NCBI GenBank assembly: GCA_020740775.1
Contig: JAHEWK010000016.1
Location: 1,488,001-1,552,000 of the forward strand
Direction: 5' to 3'
DNA length: 64,000 nt
DNA from: Ilyonectria destructans
Taxonomy: Eukaryota; Ascomycota; Sordariomycetes; Hypocreales; Nectriaceae
The translations under genes were made by a program, and so were the position numbers. The notes under the pieces are model-generated. The model had not been told where the DNA came from. It worked only from the letters and a program-made list of their open reading frames with translations, and did no database searches. Positions 38,816 through 51,773 of the stretch are shown one piece after another. The number at the start of each line of letters is the position of its first letter. Positions within the stretch are counted from its first letter, which is position 1.

Positions 38816-39386
38816 ATAGTCTCTATAGGTTATATAGATACTAATTAATCTTTTAGCCCTATAGACTAAAAGTCTATTACTATAGATTAGATATATTACT
38901 TTATCCCTTATAATTATATCTATATATCTGAGTCTTCTGGCTATATAAAAGGTTAGCTATTTAATCTAGCGACCTTATAACTGTATTAGCTTATATTAGG
39001 CTTATAAGGCAGAGCTACTAGTAGCAGCCTAAACCTTAGGGGTTAATATCTGGTATATATCCCTAGGCGTTAGAGGCCAGACCCCTAATAAAGCTATCAG
39101 GCTGACTGAGCTATAGCTACTAGAAGTAGAACTCGCAGTATTATCCCTCATACCTTAAGCCTATACAGTTAGTAGAAAAAGAATCACTATATAGCTTAGG
39201 ATATACTATTACTAAAGGGGGGATAGTTATACGGATATATACTATAGGGTCAGGTAAGCCCTATAGGCTCCTTATATCTAGATATATAGTATAGTCTCTA
39301 TAGGTTATATAGATACTAATTAATCTTTTAGCCCTATAGGCTAAGGTCTATTACTATAGATTAAATATATCACTTTATCCCTTATA
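38816..39386 (+). mobile_element. TRIM-like miniature LTR element T1
   Basis: A direct repeat flanks a 313-bp non-coding interior. The 3' LTR is about 39226-39386 (161 bp) and directly follows the polypurine tract AAAGGGGGGAT. The left LTR is truncated (38816-38912). Both end in cccttata. The interior (38913-39225) is colinear with that of T2 at 53663-53972 but retains CpG and TpG (for example ctagcgacc, gctgactgagc), so it is weakly mutated. Too short to code for anything; the structure matches terminal-repeat retrotransposons in miniature. Confidence 0.7.
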
Positions 39387-40371
39387 AATATAACTGGATT
39401 CTATATCCACTTAAGCTAGTAAATACTAAAAACTATAAGATATAGTTAATAAAAAAAGTAGTTAGCCTTTTTAAAATAATAATTCTAAATAAAGTTAGTA
39501 TTAAGAATTATATCTATAATTTTTCTATAGATACTATAAAAATTAGAGGATTATTTAATACTATTATATATAAATATAAGATAGATATCTCTATTAATCT
39601 ATTAAATATATACTTAATATAGTAATTTTATATCTCTCTAATAGATAGAGTAGATAAACTCTCTTTTTTATATTAAATATTAAATACTAAATATTATATC
39701 TTTCTCTATTAAAATCTATTAATTAACTCTATAAAGTATAATATAGCTAGTTACTATATATATACCTTTAAGTACTAGTTATCTAATTATATACTAATTA
39801 TAGTAAAATAGTAAATATATCTAGCTTTAGTATAGAAAGTTAAATATTAAAGCTAAATATACTTCTCTAGTAGGCTTTATTACTAACTTTATAGAATCTC
39901 TTATTTTATTTTTAACTTTAAATTATTTCTTACTTTAATTTTAATTTTACTAAAGAAGACTATATTTAAAAAGATATCTACCTTAAAGTAAGAATTATTT
40001 ATTTTTAGTAAAGATACTTTTAATAGAAGACTCTATTAGTAAATAAGATATCTACTTCTATATAAAAATTACTAATTTTTAGTAAAATACTAACTAAAAA
40101 GATAACTACTATAGAGTTTTTTATTCTTAAGAAGCTACTTTAGACTATAGATAATAACTATAAAGAGGTAATATTAATTAAGTTAATAGCTATAACTATA
40201 TAGGCTACTTCTTAAAATAGCCTATTAAATTTAAATAGGCTATTAGATAATATAATAAAAGAGTAGCTAGAGAAAAGTAAGTCTCTTATAGACTTTTTCT
40301 ATAGTACTCTACTAGCTATAATATTAATAGTTATTTATTTTATTTTAAATTTAATATTATTAGGTAATTTA
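39387..40371. other. AT-rich sequence, origin not identified
   Basis: About 1 kb between T1 and solo LTR H2. RIP-like composition; I see no LTR, ORF or similarity to the other elements. Confidence 0.45.
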
Positions 40372-40584
40372 TATAAGAAATAGCAGCTAAAGATTATAAC
40401 TAGAAAAGAAATAAAACTTAAAATAGATAAAGTAGTATAATTAGACCTTAACTTAATAAGTCTATCTCTAGAGGTTTATCTCTTTACTTTATATTAATCT
40501 TTAGTTCTAAATAGACCTACTTAAAGCTTAAATTTATAAACTAATTCTAAAGAATTCTAATAGTAATCTACTGGTATTCTTATA
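40372..40584 (-). mobile_element. Solo LTR H2 (213 bp), inverted copy of H1
   Basis: tataagaaatagc...attcttata, the reverse complement of H1 over its full length. TTTA directly precedes it (40368-40371) and follows it (40585-40588), a possible 4-bp TSD. Confidence 0.72.
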
Positions 40585-43500
40585 TTTACCTCCTCTTTAA
40601 ATAAGTTTAAATTATCCCTTAGGCCTTATATATAGACTATATATATATAGTTTCTATAACTATAGATTTAATATTCTGAAATTATATAGCTATTTCTTCT
40701 ATATATATAGTTATTTATTAGTCTGCTAGATATTTAGCTAATCTCCTACTAGCTATAAATACTTAGCTAGCTTATATATCTACTATATCTTTTATATCTA
40801 TTTATTTTTATTTTCTTTTTCTTTATAATTTCTATTTATAGTAATTCTATAATTAATCTTTTTATAATTTTCTTTCTCTCTTTAATATTTTAATTATAAT
40901 ATTAATCTTTTTTTTAGTATTTTTTACTATATTAACCTTACTTACTTTTTATTTATACTTTAGGAATTTCTTAAAATAGCCTCTAATTATTTTATTAATT
41001 AGTATAAAAATAAGATTTATATTTTATCTACCTTTAGGCTAAATATTAATACCTTAATTTAGTATATAGCTATTTTCTTTTTTTTTATAGTATATATACT
41101 ATAAGTATAATAAAATTAAGTATAATATAATAAGTATATCTACACCCCCTTTTTAATAGATATTTAGCTAATTTTCTATAGATATCTAAGAAGTTAGTAC
41201 CTACTATAGTATAATATTAAAATTTCTTTATAGTCTAATTATTAATAAGATATTTTACTAATTCTTAAGATACCTCTAAATATATTTAGATACTAATAGA
41301 TATATTATACTATATATATCTATAGAAATATATAGCAGTTAATTACTAATTTTATTATTAATTCTATTAGTAGAATTTTCTTAATTATTTTAATTTAAAT
41401 TTAAAAGTTAATTTTAATTTATAAGCTTCTTACTATTTATTATTTTTATATAGTAAGTTCCCTATTATTATTATTTTACTAAATTTATATTAATTATTTT
41501 ATTGACTAAATAACTTTTTAAATTAAATAAGCTTATAGCTTATCTTTAAGTTATTTAATCTATTTACTCTCTTAATAATTTAATTATTATAACTCTAATA
41601 GTATCTTTTAATAGTTATTTAATATACTTTTAATTTCTAATTTTAATATTATAATAGAAGAAAGTATAGATATTTTTATATATCTCTTTTATTTTTATTA
41701 TATAGTCTTCTTAATTAGAATATCTATAGTTCTACTCCTCTTATAGTAGTTTACTATAAAAATATTAAGCTTTTTTAATATAGAGCTTCTAATTATATAT
41801 TTATATTTATATTATATCTTTAAATATTAATTCTAATATTATTAATTTTTTAATATAATTTAAAATTAATTTAATAATATTAACTTTTTATAGTATTTTT
41901 ATTCTATTTTTAGCCCTTTTAAAGAAGTATACTAATAAGTCTAAAAAGATTTTTAAGTCTATTAAATATATAGAATCTAATAATAATAAGAATATCCTCT
42001 TAGTAGATATACTCTAATTTTTAATAATACTTTAAATAATAATATTTATATATTTAGGCAGTAGTATTCTTTTTTTAATTTATTTTTATTAATATAAATA
42101 ATAATATTCCTTTAGTAATTTTTTTATTTTTAATCTAAAGAATTTTATTTTATATTTTCTTAGTCTATTAGATTTTTTTTTATATAAGATTTTTTTTTAT
42201 ATAAGATTTCTTTTTATATAAGAAAGTATTTACCTTTATACCTACTATTTATTATATACTTTATAATTATAAAGTAGCTATTTCTATAGTTTATTTTAAT
42301 TTATTTTTCTATTAATATATCTTAAATATAATTTAGCTATTTTCTTTTAGTATTTTTATTCTTAATATTAATTCTTTATTTAATATAGAGTTTTCTATTT
42401 TTAAGGTTATTACTATATCTTTAGATAGTTTATCTAATAGTAATAATAATAGTAATAAGCTTATTAATAACTTTAAAATTACTATATCTTTTTTTTTAAT
42501 TTTTTTAATATTAGTAATAAGTATATTTAGTCTCTTAAGAATAATAAGCTAGCTGCTATTTAATATATTATTATTTAGTTATTAGTAAATAAGGCTATAA
42601 AATATTTTAATATTATTATATTTCTACTAAAAAAATACTATTATAAATCTTTTTCTATTAAGATTTTTTTTATAATTAAATATCCTTTTAAATTTTCTTT
42701 TAATAAGGCTTTTTCTTTTTTAGTAACTATATTTATTACCTCTTTAAATTTAAAGAAAAAATATTATATTAAAGCTAGAAGTTTTATATTTCTTCCTTTT
42801 AAGTATAATAAGATCTATTTAGTAGCTTTTTACTATAATAGCCTTTAATTTACTTTACTTTTTTAGAATATTTTTTTTTTCTTTAGAATTTTATTTCTTC
42901 TTTTTATAATTTTAATAGATTTTTAATCTTATAATTTATTTTTAGTAATTTATAATAGCTTTAATTTATAAAATAAATAGAATAGAAATTAATATATAAA
43001 TCTTATATTATTTATTCTATTTTATATAAATATTTATAAAATTATATTATTTAAAATATTATTTAAATTTTACTATTATATTTACTAAATAGACTTTTAG
43101 TTTCTATATATTATATTCTACTAATTAATCTATTTATTTTATCTGATATTATATAATATCTTTATTATTAGTATATTTTATAATTTCTTCTACTTTCTAC
43201 TTATTTATTTCCTCTTTTAGCTTAAAGAGTAAATTTAATAAACTTTTAATATTTCTTTATTTTCTTAAGATTTAATTAAAGCTATTAAGAATATATTATA
43301 TATTATATAATATTATTTTAATAGGTAAATCTAATATACCTACTTACTAATATATTTAGTAATTATAATTTTAATATACTTTAATATTAATTTCTAATTT
43401 TTAAATTTAAAATTTTAAGTAGATAAATTAATAATTTAATATTTTTAATAGATCTATAGTTTATATTATATATTATAATATTTTATTTATAATTTTATAT

Positions 43501-45997
43501 CAGTCTATTAATATTACTATATTTAGCTTTATATTTATTAGATTATTTTAATTTTCTTTTAAACTCTTTATATTTAAGTCTTTATATATTATAGTATATA
43601 CTCTACTATATATAGATAATATCTATAGAGTGCCTATATAGAGGATATACTAATAATACTATAGTAGCTATTATTATATATAAATTTTCCTTTTAGTAAT
43701 TATATTATTTATTATTTTAGTAATTCTTTAGTAAAAATATATAGATATTTTTCTAATATCTAATATACTTATTCTATCTAACTATCTATCTATAGATAAT
43801 ATACAGTTAATAGTTATCTATAGATAGATTATAAATATAGCTATTTCTATAGCTTATTAAGGTATTAAAAAAGGTAACTAGTTAGATTAGAAACCTTAGT
43901 CTATTTAAGTAAACTATTAACCTTTAAATAGACTGGGTATATAGTCTGTATTATTAATACTATTATTGGTATTTTCTTTTATTATTAAGCTTTTAGTCCC
44001 CCCTTTAGGGATATATATACTAGAGCACCCTAACCTCTTAATAGATAGATTACTTTTTTATTAGATCTTTTTAAAATTTACTTATAAATAGCTTATTATA
44101 ATTACTTATAATTCCTTTTAGAATTTTAAATTAATATTTAATCTATTTATATAGAATCTATATTAAATATATAGCAGTTAACTGCTTTATTATTAATATA
44201 AATATTATATATTTAGTTATATAATATACTATAATTAGAATAATATTATATTATTCTCTTTCTATTTTAATACTTATAGGTAATTCTATTATAAAATTTA
44301 GATTAATTTTCTAAAAAGAATATAATAGCAGTAATAATAGTTATTATTATTTATATAGTCTATATCTTAATATATATATACTTTAGTACTATTAATAGCT
44401 TATAATATAGAGTTTAATATTCTTATTAATTTCTTTTTAATAGAATTTATAGCTAATTAATTTAATTATTTTTATAACTTCTATATATTCTAACTTAAAG
44501 TTATTATAATATTAGTAAAAAACCTCTATTTATAGTATTTTTTACTTTAAAATTATTAATCTACTTTTAAAAAATAAAATTCTATTTCTATTTATAGTAT
44601 ACCTCTTATACCTCTTAATATTCTATTTAATTTTACTATTTAATTTTAATAGCTTAATTTTAAGTTTATAGCCTATAGATTAATTTTTTTAGTTTCTATA
44701 AAAATTAATTAAAAAATATTATTTTACTCTATATAAATTCTATTATAACTAAATATAGAATATACTACTTTAAAATAATAACTTTAATTTCTAATAGTTT
44801 CTTTTTATTTAAGTCTTTTTTAAATATCTATAAAGCTTCTTCTACCTTTTTATTAAATATATTAGTTTTTATACTAATATAGATAACTATAGAGATTAAT
44901 ATTTCTTAAGGTATTAACTAGCTATTATTAATATATTATATTAATTAAAAAGAGAGGAGTCTCTTTATATAAAGTTAATAAAACTTACTTATACTATTTA
45001 AATAAAAATCTTAGTTATTTTAATTTTACTTTTTATAATATTAATTATTTATTATATATTTAATAGAAGCTTATCTATAAGCTATAGTTTTTTTCTTAAT
45101 AATAGTAGAATATTATAATAAAAAATATCTTTTTTTTATATAGTTTAATCTTTTTAATAATCTATCTATAGAATTTAAAATATTAGTTTAATATTAAATA
45201 TTAAAATTAAATACTATTAGATAGTATATCTATTAGATAAATCTTCTATAGAGATTTTATATTAATATACTAATTACTCTTTTAAATATAATATAATTTA
45301 TTAAAAATAGGAATTTTTTAAATAGACCTTAAAGATAATATTCTTAATATTTTAAATTTTTTATAATAGCTAGTAATCTTTATTATTCTATACTCTATTA
45401 TTATTTTATATTAATAAGCTTCTATAAATAGTATACTATAGGTTACTATTAATTACTAAAAAGTTAGAATAATATATTTAAAATTACTTTAATAAAGATA
45501 TCTATTTTTACTTTTATTAGTAATTAAAATTTCTAATATTATAGAATATCTATTAAGTAGAATTTTTATTTAAATCTTTTAAAAGTAATTTTAATTTTTT
45601 TAAATTATATTAAATTATCTATTTTCTTTTTTTATTACTTTTAAATATTAATAAAAATAATTTAATACTTTTTATATATTTTAAAATAAACTTCTAATAG
45701 AAATTATAAAACTATAAGAAGATTTATATATCTTAATAGAATATTAGAATTTTCTATTTAATAATAATTTAAATTTATATAGAATTTATCTTAATATTAT
45801 TCTAATTAATAATATATTTTAAAGATTTTACTTCTTATTAATAGAAAGTATATTCTATAGTTTTATATAAGCTAGAAATTATAGAATTCTTATAGAATTT
45901 TCTTTATATTTTTTATATATTATTTTCTTAATTAAAATAAATTATAATTATTAAAATAGAAAATATAATAAGTATTTATAATTTAATATTTAGTAGC
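40585..45997 (-). mobile_element. Degenerate Gypsy element I, related to G
   Basis: Segments are colinear with element G at an offset of about 14.1-14.3 kb. Examples: ctactttctacttattt near 43190 and 57480; gaatatattatatat near 43286 and 57586; and the stretch around ataaactt(c/a)taatagaa near 45690 and 59765. Since G is coded on the minus strand, I is too. Its end near 45950 matches the area of the G reverse-transcriptase YLDD box; on the minus strand FYFNNY can be read there. No LTRs were found. It is interrupted by a truncated repeat B copy (43832-44041) and ends at a polypyrimidine tract. A three-fold A/T-rich direct repeat with unit of about 17 bp (gat, T-run, atataa) lies at 42171-42222. 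Confidence 0.55.
43832..44041 (+). mobile_element. Truncated repeat B copy (3' 210 bp only)
   Basis: Corresponds to the last 210 bp of repeat B (from atatagctattt to taacctctta) and is flanked by an 11-bp perfect duplication TAGATAGATTA (43821-43831 and 44042-44052). 5' truncation with a fresh TSD is what target-primed reverse transcription produces. Confidence 0.75.
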
Positions 45998-46435
45998 TAT
46001 CTCTTCTATTCGCTTCTTCTTCCTTTCCCTCGTCTCCTTCTCTCTTTCTCGTCCTTCTCTTCTCTTTCCCCCGTCGTTTTTTCGTCGTTCTTTCCTTTCC
46101 TTTCCCTTTCCTCGTCGGTCGTTTTCCTCTTCCTTTTTCCCTTTCTTTTCTTTTCCCCGTTCCTTTCCTCCGTTTCTCCTCCCCCGCCCCCCTCTTCCTT
46201 TTTCCTCGTCCTCCTCTTTCCTTTTTCCTCCTTTCTCTCTCCTTCCCTTCCTTTCTTTCTTTTTCCGTTCCCTCGCCTCCCGCCTTCTCTTTTCCTTCTT
46301 CCTTTCTCCTCTATCGCTTTTTTCGGTTTTTCTTCATCTATTCTTTTCTTTTCTATTCCTTTCTCTTCCTACCTACCTTACTTTCTCATCGTCCTTTTTC
46401 TTTTTCTCCCTCTTCCTCGTCTATTTAGCTTTTTT
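45998..46435. repeat. 430-bp polypyrimidine tract with CpG
   Basis: Plus strand is almost entirely C and T (cttcttcctttccc style). Nearly every G present directly follows C (CpG: ttcgtcg, ctcgtcgg, cccgttcc, ccccgcccc), and the few A mostly follow T. It has far more C than anything around it and contains almost no CpA or TpG. It adjoins the reverse-transcriptase part of element I. No protein is assigned: on the minus strand it would read as Glu/Lys/Arg/Gly low complexity. Confidence 0.85.
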
Positions 46436-47473
46436 TAGTAATAGTAATATTTTAGCTATATTTTTTTAAAATGTCTTTTTTTTTATTTTCTAATTTAATT
46501 AGTAATATTAATATTACTATTTTAATTTCTTATTAAAAATATCTATTGGATATTTATTAGTAAAAATATATTTTAGATATAGTAAATATATACTTTCTAT
46601 TTATTTTTTATAATCTTTTTATAAAATCTTTTAAAATAGTAATAAAGAATATTTTATATTATTAGATATATTTAGCTATATTAATTTAAATCTCTTCTTA
46701 TTCTATTAAATATAAAAATAGAAATAAATTATTAGTATTTTTATTTATAATCTGCCTCTATAAAAAGTTAATAAATTTTATATAGATAGTCTATATTATT
46801 AATTAAAAAGAATATTAATTAATATATTTAAGTTAAAAATATAATTTCTTTATTATATACTCTTAAGATAGAAGCCTACTAATTATCTTATAGTTTTAAT
46901 TTTAACTATTTTATTAAATAGATACTAATAATATTTACTTATATATAAATATTTATATTTATATTTATTTTTCTATTTTATAGATATTTAATATTAATAT
47001 TTTACTTTTAATAGTTAAATTAATTAGTATTATTTTACCTTTTAATATAAATAGAATTAATTCTCTTTTTATATTTATTTATTTTCTAATAAATTAAATT
47101 TCTTTACTTAAGTATCTATATTCTAAATATTTACTATAAATCTATTAGTATTTTTTAAAGTTTAGAGATATTTTTCTTTATATTCTTTTATAAAATAGTC
47201 TAACTTACTATATTTATAATAGATATAATTTAAAATCTTACTTTTAACTTTTTATATTAGTAGCTTACTATTTAATCTCTATAGTATAATATCTATAGAT
47301 TTAGAGTTTATATTCTATAATATCCCCTTTTTTAAATAGCTTTATAATAGAAAATGGCTTTAGAATTATCTATTTCTATCTTTATAGCTAGAGCTTAAAA
47401 ACTTCCTAAAGCTCTCTTAAATTTAGCTAGAATAGCCTCTTTTATAGTTTTTATTTTATATAGATTTACTACT
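46436..47473. other. AT-rich sequence, origin not identified
   Basis: RIP-like composition between the polypyrimidine tract and repeat B copy 2. It may be the remainder of element I, but I could not align it with G by eye. Confidence 0.4.
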
Positions 47474-48628
47474 ATTATTAAAATTACTATTCTAACTACT
47501 ACTTTAAATTCTATATTACATTTTTATATAAGTATAATAAGGAACTTAGTCTATTAATTATAAATCTAATTACAGTTTTTTACCTCTTCTAATTACTAAG
47601 TATATAACCTCCTCTATAATATCCCTCTATAATTCAGTTTCCTTAGATTCTTATATTAATTCTTTAGCTATAAGTTAACTAATACTATATTATATATTAG
47701 CTGTATAATCTATACTATATAACTAGAACTATATAAGCTATTTAAGAATATCTTTTTAACTGGAGAAGTTATTCTATTTTTACAGTTTTAAACTATTATT
47801 CTAAGATAGTCTATCTTAGCAGTAATTTAGAGTTTTAAATCTATATTTAAGCTAGCTAGCTTTTAAATTATATAGTAGCTAAATATAAGTAACTATATTA
47901 GATATAATTTACTAAGTTAATTAATTTATATTCTTTTAATATCTTTAAATCTGAACTTTTTAGTTATAATTTATAGTTTTAAAATAAAAGTTAGGTTACT
48001 TTAAATTAAGTAATATAGATTAAAATAGAAGCTATAAGTATAGCCATAATTAGAAGATACTATATCAATTTAAAGGGTAAAATAGAAAGATATCTTTAGT
48101 TAATTAAGTAGTTAGTTAAGTAGTTAGTTAAGTAGTTAGTTAAGTAGTTAGTTAAGTAGTTAGTTAAGTAGTTAGTTAAGTAGTTAGTTAAGTAGTTAGT
48201 TAAGTAGTTAGTTAAGTAGTTAGTTAAGTAGTTAGTTAAGTAGTTAGTTAAAATATATAAGAATAAAAGATAATTAAAGTAGAAGAGGTAAGGCTTATAG
48301 AGCTTTTATATCTATTATAATTTTATCTTTTTTAAGATCTAGCTTTTTTAGTAGATTTAGCTTTTTTAGTAAATCTAGCTTTTTAAGATTTAGCTTTTTC
48401 AGTAGATTTAGCTTTTTTAAGATATAGCTATTTCTATAGCTTATTAAGGTATTAGAAAGAATAACTAGTTAGATTAAAAATCTTAGTCTATTTAAGTAAC
48501 TATTAACCTTTAAATAGACTGAATATATAGTCTATATTATTAATACTATTATTAGTATTTTCTTTTTTACTATTAAGCTTTTAGTTCTTCCTTTAGGTAT
48601 ATATATACTAGAGCACTTTAACCTCTTA
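47474..48628 (+). mobile_element. Repeat B copy 2, full length
   Basis: 1155 bp from attattaaaattac to cctctta, flanked by a perfect 14-bp duplication ATAGATTTACTACT (47460-47473 and 48629-48642). It fixes both ends of the family independently of copy 1. It contains the longest minisatellite, 48097-48250. No ORF remains. Confidence 0.82.
48097..48250 (+). repeat. 12-bp minisatellite, about 13 units (repeat B copy 2)
   Basis: Nearly perfect tandem array of tagttagttaag. Only one of six frames is free of stops (minus strand, LTNY repeats); I regard this as accidental. Confidence 0.93.
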
Positions 48629-49012
48629 ATAGATTTACTACTTTAATTAAAATATATCTATAATTACTCTATTTTATATACTACTTTATAAGATTTTTTA
48701 AGTTTAATTTTTATTTAGTTTATTTTAATTTTTAATTACTACTTTAATCTATAGTAATATTAATAGATAAAAATAAAACTCTCTTTCTATTTAACTATAT
48801 TAAGAAAAATATATAGAAAACTCTATATAGTAAAGTATTCTATCAGTATTTATCTATTAATCTATTTAAATTTTATAAGCTTATTATAAAGCTATTACTT
48901 ATATAGAGCTAGATTAATATATTATTTCCTAATAAAAACTAAAAAGTCCTTTTATATAGATTCTAAATAGCTTAATCTTTTAGTATAATTTTACTATTAT
49001 ATCTATATTATT
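48629..49012. other. AT-rich spacer between repeat B copies 2 and 3
   Basis: 384 bp including the right TSD of copy 2. No feature recognised. Confidence 0.4.
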
Positions 49013-50080
49013 ATTATTAAAATTACTATTCTAACTACTATTTTAAATTCTATATTATATACTTATATAAGTATAATAAGAGACTTAATCTATTAATTAT
49101 AAATTTAATTATAGTTTTTTACCTCTTTTAAACCTCCTCTATAATATCCCTCTATTAATTCCCTTAGGTTTTTATAGTTATTAATTCTTTAGCTATAAGT
49201 TAACTAATACTATATTATTTATTAGCTATATAGACTATATAGTATTATATAAGCTATTAATAAATACTCTTTCTACTAAAGAAAGTATATACCTTTAGTA
49301 TTTTAAATTAAAATTTTAAGATAGTCTAACTTTATAGTAACTTAAAATTATAAAGCTATATCTTAACCTACTAGCTCTTAAATTATATAATAGCTAAAAA
49401 CTATTAGCTATATTAAATAAAGCTTATTAGGTTAATTAATTTAAACTTCTATAATATCTTTAAATTCTAAATTTTTAGCTATAATTTATAGCCTTAAAAT
49501 AAAAGTTAAATTACTTAGAATTAAATAATAGAGATTAAAAGAAAAGCTATAAGTATATTAATAATTAGAAAAGACTATATTAATTTATAGTATAAAGTAG
49601 AAAGTAGATATCTTTAGTTAGTTAAGTAATTAGTTAAGTAATTAATTAAGTAGTTAGTTAAGTAGTTAATTAAGTAGTTAGTTAAGTAGTTAATTAAGTA
49701 GTTAGTTAAGTAGTTAATTAAGTAGTTAATTAAGATATATATAAGAACAAAAGGATAATTAGAATATAACAAGTAAAGCTTATAAAGCTTTTATATCTAT
49801 TATAATTTTGCCTTTTTTAAGCCTTAGCTTTTTTAGTAAATCTAGCTTTTTTAGTAAATTTAGCATTTTTAAGATATAGCTATTTTTATAGCTTATTAAG
49901 GTATTAAAAAAGGTAATTAATTAAATTAAAAATCTTAGTCTATTTAAGTAAACTATTAACCTTTAAATAGACTAAGTATATAGTCTATATTATTAATATT
50001 ATTATTAGTATTCTTTTTTTACTATTAAGCTTTTAATTCCCCCTTTAGGTATATATATACTAAAGTACTTTAACCTTTTA
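49013..50080 (+). mobile_element. Repeat B copy 3, full length
   Basis: 1068 bp from attattaaaattac to accttttа-type end (taacctttta). It carries a minisatellite of about 10 units (49616-49733) alternating gttagttaag and gttaattaag. No clear TSD: only 6 bp match at the two ends, perhaps because RIP altered the flanks. Confidence 0.72.
49616..49733 (+). repeat. 12-bp minisatellite, about 10 units (repeat B copy 3)
   Basis: Same unit as in copies 1 and 2, with C-to-T-type variants (gttagttaag versus gttaattaag). Confidence 0.88.
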
Positions 50081-51223
50081 ATAGATAATTATTAATTATA
50101 AAGTAATATTAAAAATATAGCTAAAATATAGCTTAAAAGATTACTTTTAAATATAGCTATAAAAGTAATAATCTTTATTATAATAATATTAATATAGAGA
50201 AATAAATTAAATTATAAATATACTAATTTTATAAATAGTATTAATTATAGTTATTCTTATAGTAATAGTAAAAAAGGAAACTTTATTTAAAATAAGAAAG
50301 CCTTTAGATATTAAAATATAATATAATTTTAGTATAAATAATAAAGAAATATTAACTGAAAAAAATAATAGTAGTAATATTAATATTAGTAAGCTAATAG
50401 ATACTATATAAACTTAATTTAATTTAATAATTTAAAAAGAAAATAGATAATAAGATAATAATATTAATATATAATATTATAAGGTAAAATAAACTTTAAA
50501 AGCCTTTTAAGTCTTTTTTTATTACTTATATTACTTTATTACTAAAAAACTTAATTTTATAATAGAAATTATAATTATATTAATAATATTAAGTATTATA
50601 TTTTAGTTAAATATATAAATAATTAGTTAGTAGGTTTTTAGAAAATATTCCCCTTTTAGCTATATACTAATTAAAATTTAAATAGATATTTATTTTATAA
50701 ATAGTATATAATATCTTAAAATATCTATTTAATATTATAAAGTTATTATAATAAGATTATAATAATATCTAACTATTTAATTAAATATATAATTATATAG
50801 AAATAGTAATATTATATAAGCTTTCTTTTTTTTTCTTATTAATTTCTATATTATTATTATTATAATTATAGTGTTTTTTAACTTTTTTAATAATTAATAT
50901 ATATAATTCAGTTAGCTATTTAAATTAGTATCTTATTTATATAGCAGTAATATATTTATATTTTACTTTATTCAGCCTGAAATAATAATAAGATTTAATA
51001 GAGCTTTTAAATATTATATTTAAAAGCTTAATATAAAGGAAATTACCTAAATATTACTATTAGTATCTACTTAAATAATATTACTATAATATAGTAATCT
51101 ATAATATCTATTTAATAATAAGATTTTATAGATTTCTTTTAATTTTAATATTACTATATATAACTAGTAAATTATAGCCTTAAGGTAAAAAAAATACTAT
51201 TTTTTACAATTAAAAGAATATAT
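50081..51223. other. AT-rich sequence, origin not identified
   Basis: About 1.1 kb with RIP-like composition, no LTR or ORF recognised. Confidence 0.4.
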
Positions 51224-51436
51224 TATAAGAATATTAAGAAATAACTATTAGAATTCTTTAAATTTTATTTATAAGTTTAAGCTTTAAATAAATCTATTTA
51301 AAGTTAGAAATTTATATAAAGTAAAAAGATAAGTTTTTAAAAATAAACTTATTAAATTAAAGTTTAATTATACTACTTTATTTACTTTAAATTTAACTTC
51401 TTTTTTAATTTTAGCTTTTAGCTGCTATTTCTTATA
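51224..51436 (+). mobile_element. Solo LTR H3 (213 bp)
   Basis: tataagaatatt...tttcttata, colinear with H1 over 213 bp. The flanks (TATAT and AGATT) do not form a TSD, so it may be a rearranged or flank-mutated copy. Confidence 0.65.
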
Positions 51437-51546
51437 AGATTTTCTTAAGACCTTTTTAAGAAATCTATAAACAGATAGTAAGTAAATATATAAATAGCTA
51501 GAAAAAGAATATAGCTATTATAATATATTTTTATAATATAAAGAAT

Positions 51547-51773
51547 TATAATAAAAGTAGCTAAAAGCTATTTTAATAGTTAAAAATAATAGTCTATTAG
51601 CTAATAAGCTATTTAATTAAAAAGTAAAATCTTAGTAATTTAATAGTATAATCTCTTAAATTAAAAAAGAGAAGTAAGTTTTAATTTAATTATTATTTAG
51701 AATATATCTTTTTACTATCTAATTATTATTATTAAATTTCTTATAAATTATAATATTTTCTATTAGTATTATA
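51547..51773 (-). mobile_element. Solo LTR of a variant Gypsy A-D subfamily
   Basis: 227 bp. Its right part (reading inward from tattata at 51773) follows the LTR of elements A-D, but the other half differs and ends at tataataaaagtagc. Two related copies lie at 54362-54570 and 54857-55083. No TSD found. Confidence 0.6.

Noticed and set aside
39020..39130. tRNA-like look of the T1 interior (gctatcaggctgactgagc)
   Set aside because: No cloverleaf with acceptor and T arms could be made; it is the interior of the miniature LTR element, also present in T2.
46005..46435. Reading the purine-rich strand as a gene for a Glu/Lys/Arg-rich protein
   Set aside because: Simple sequence yields open frames by composition; there is no start, domain or continuation on either side.
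48097..48250. Minus-strand LTNY-repeat peptide from the minisatellite
   Set aside because: One open frame out of six in a 12-bp repeat is accidental; the flanks are full of stops.
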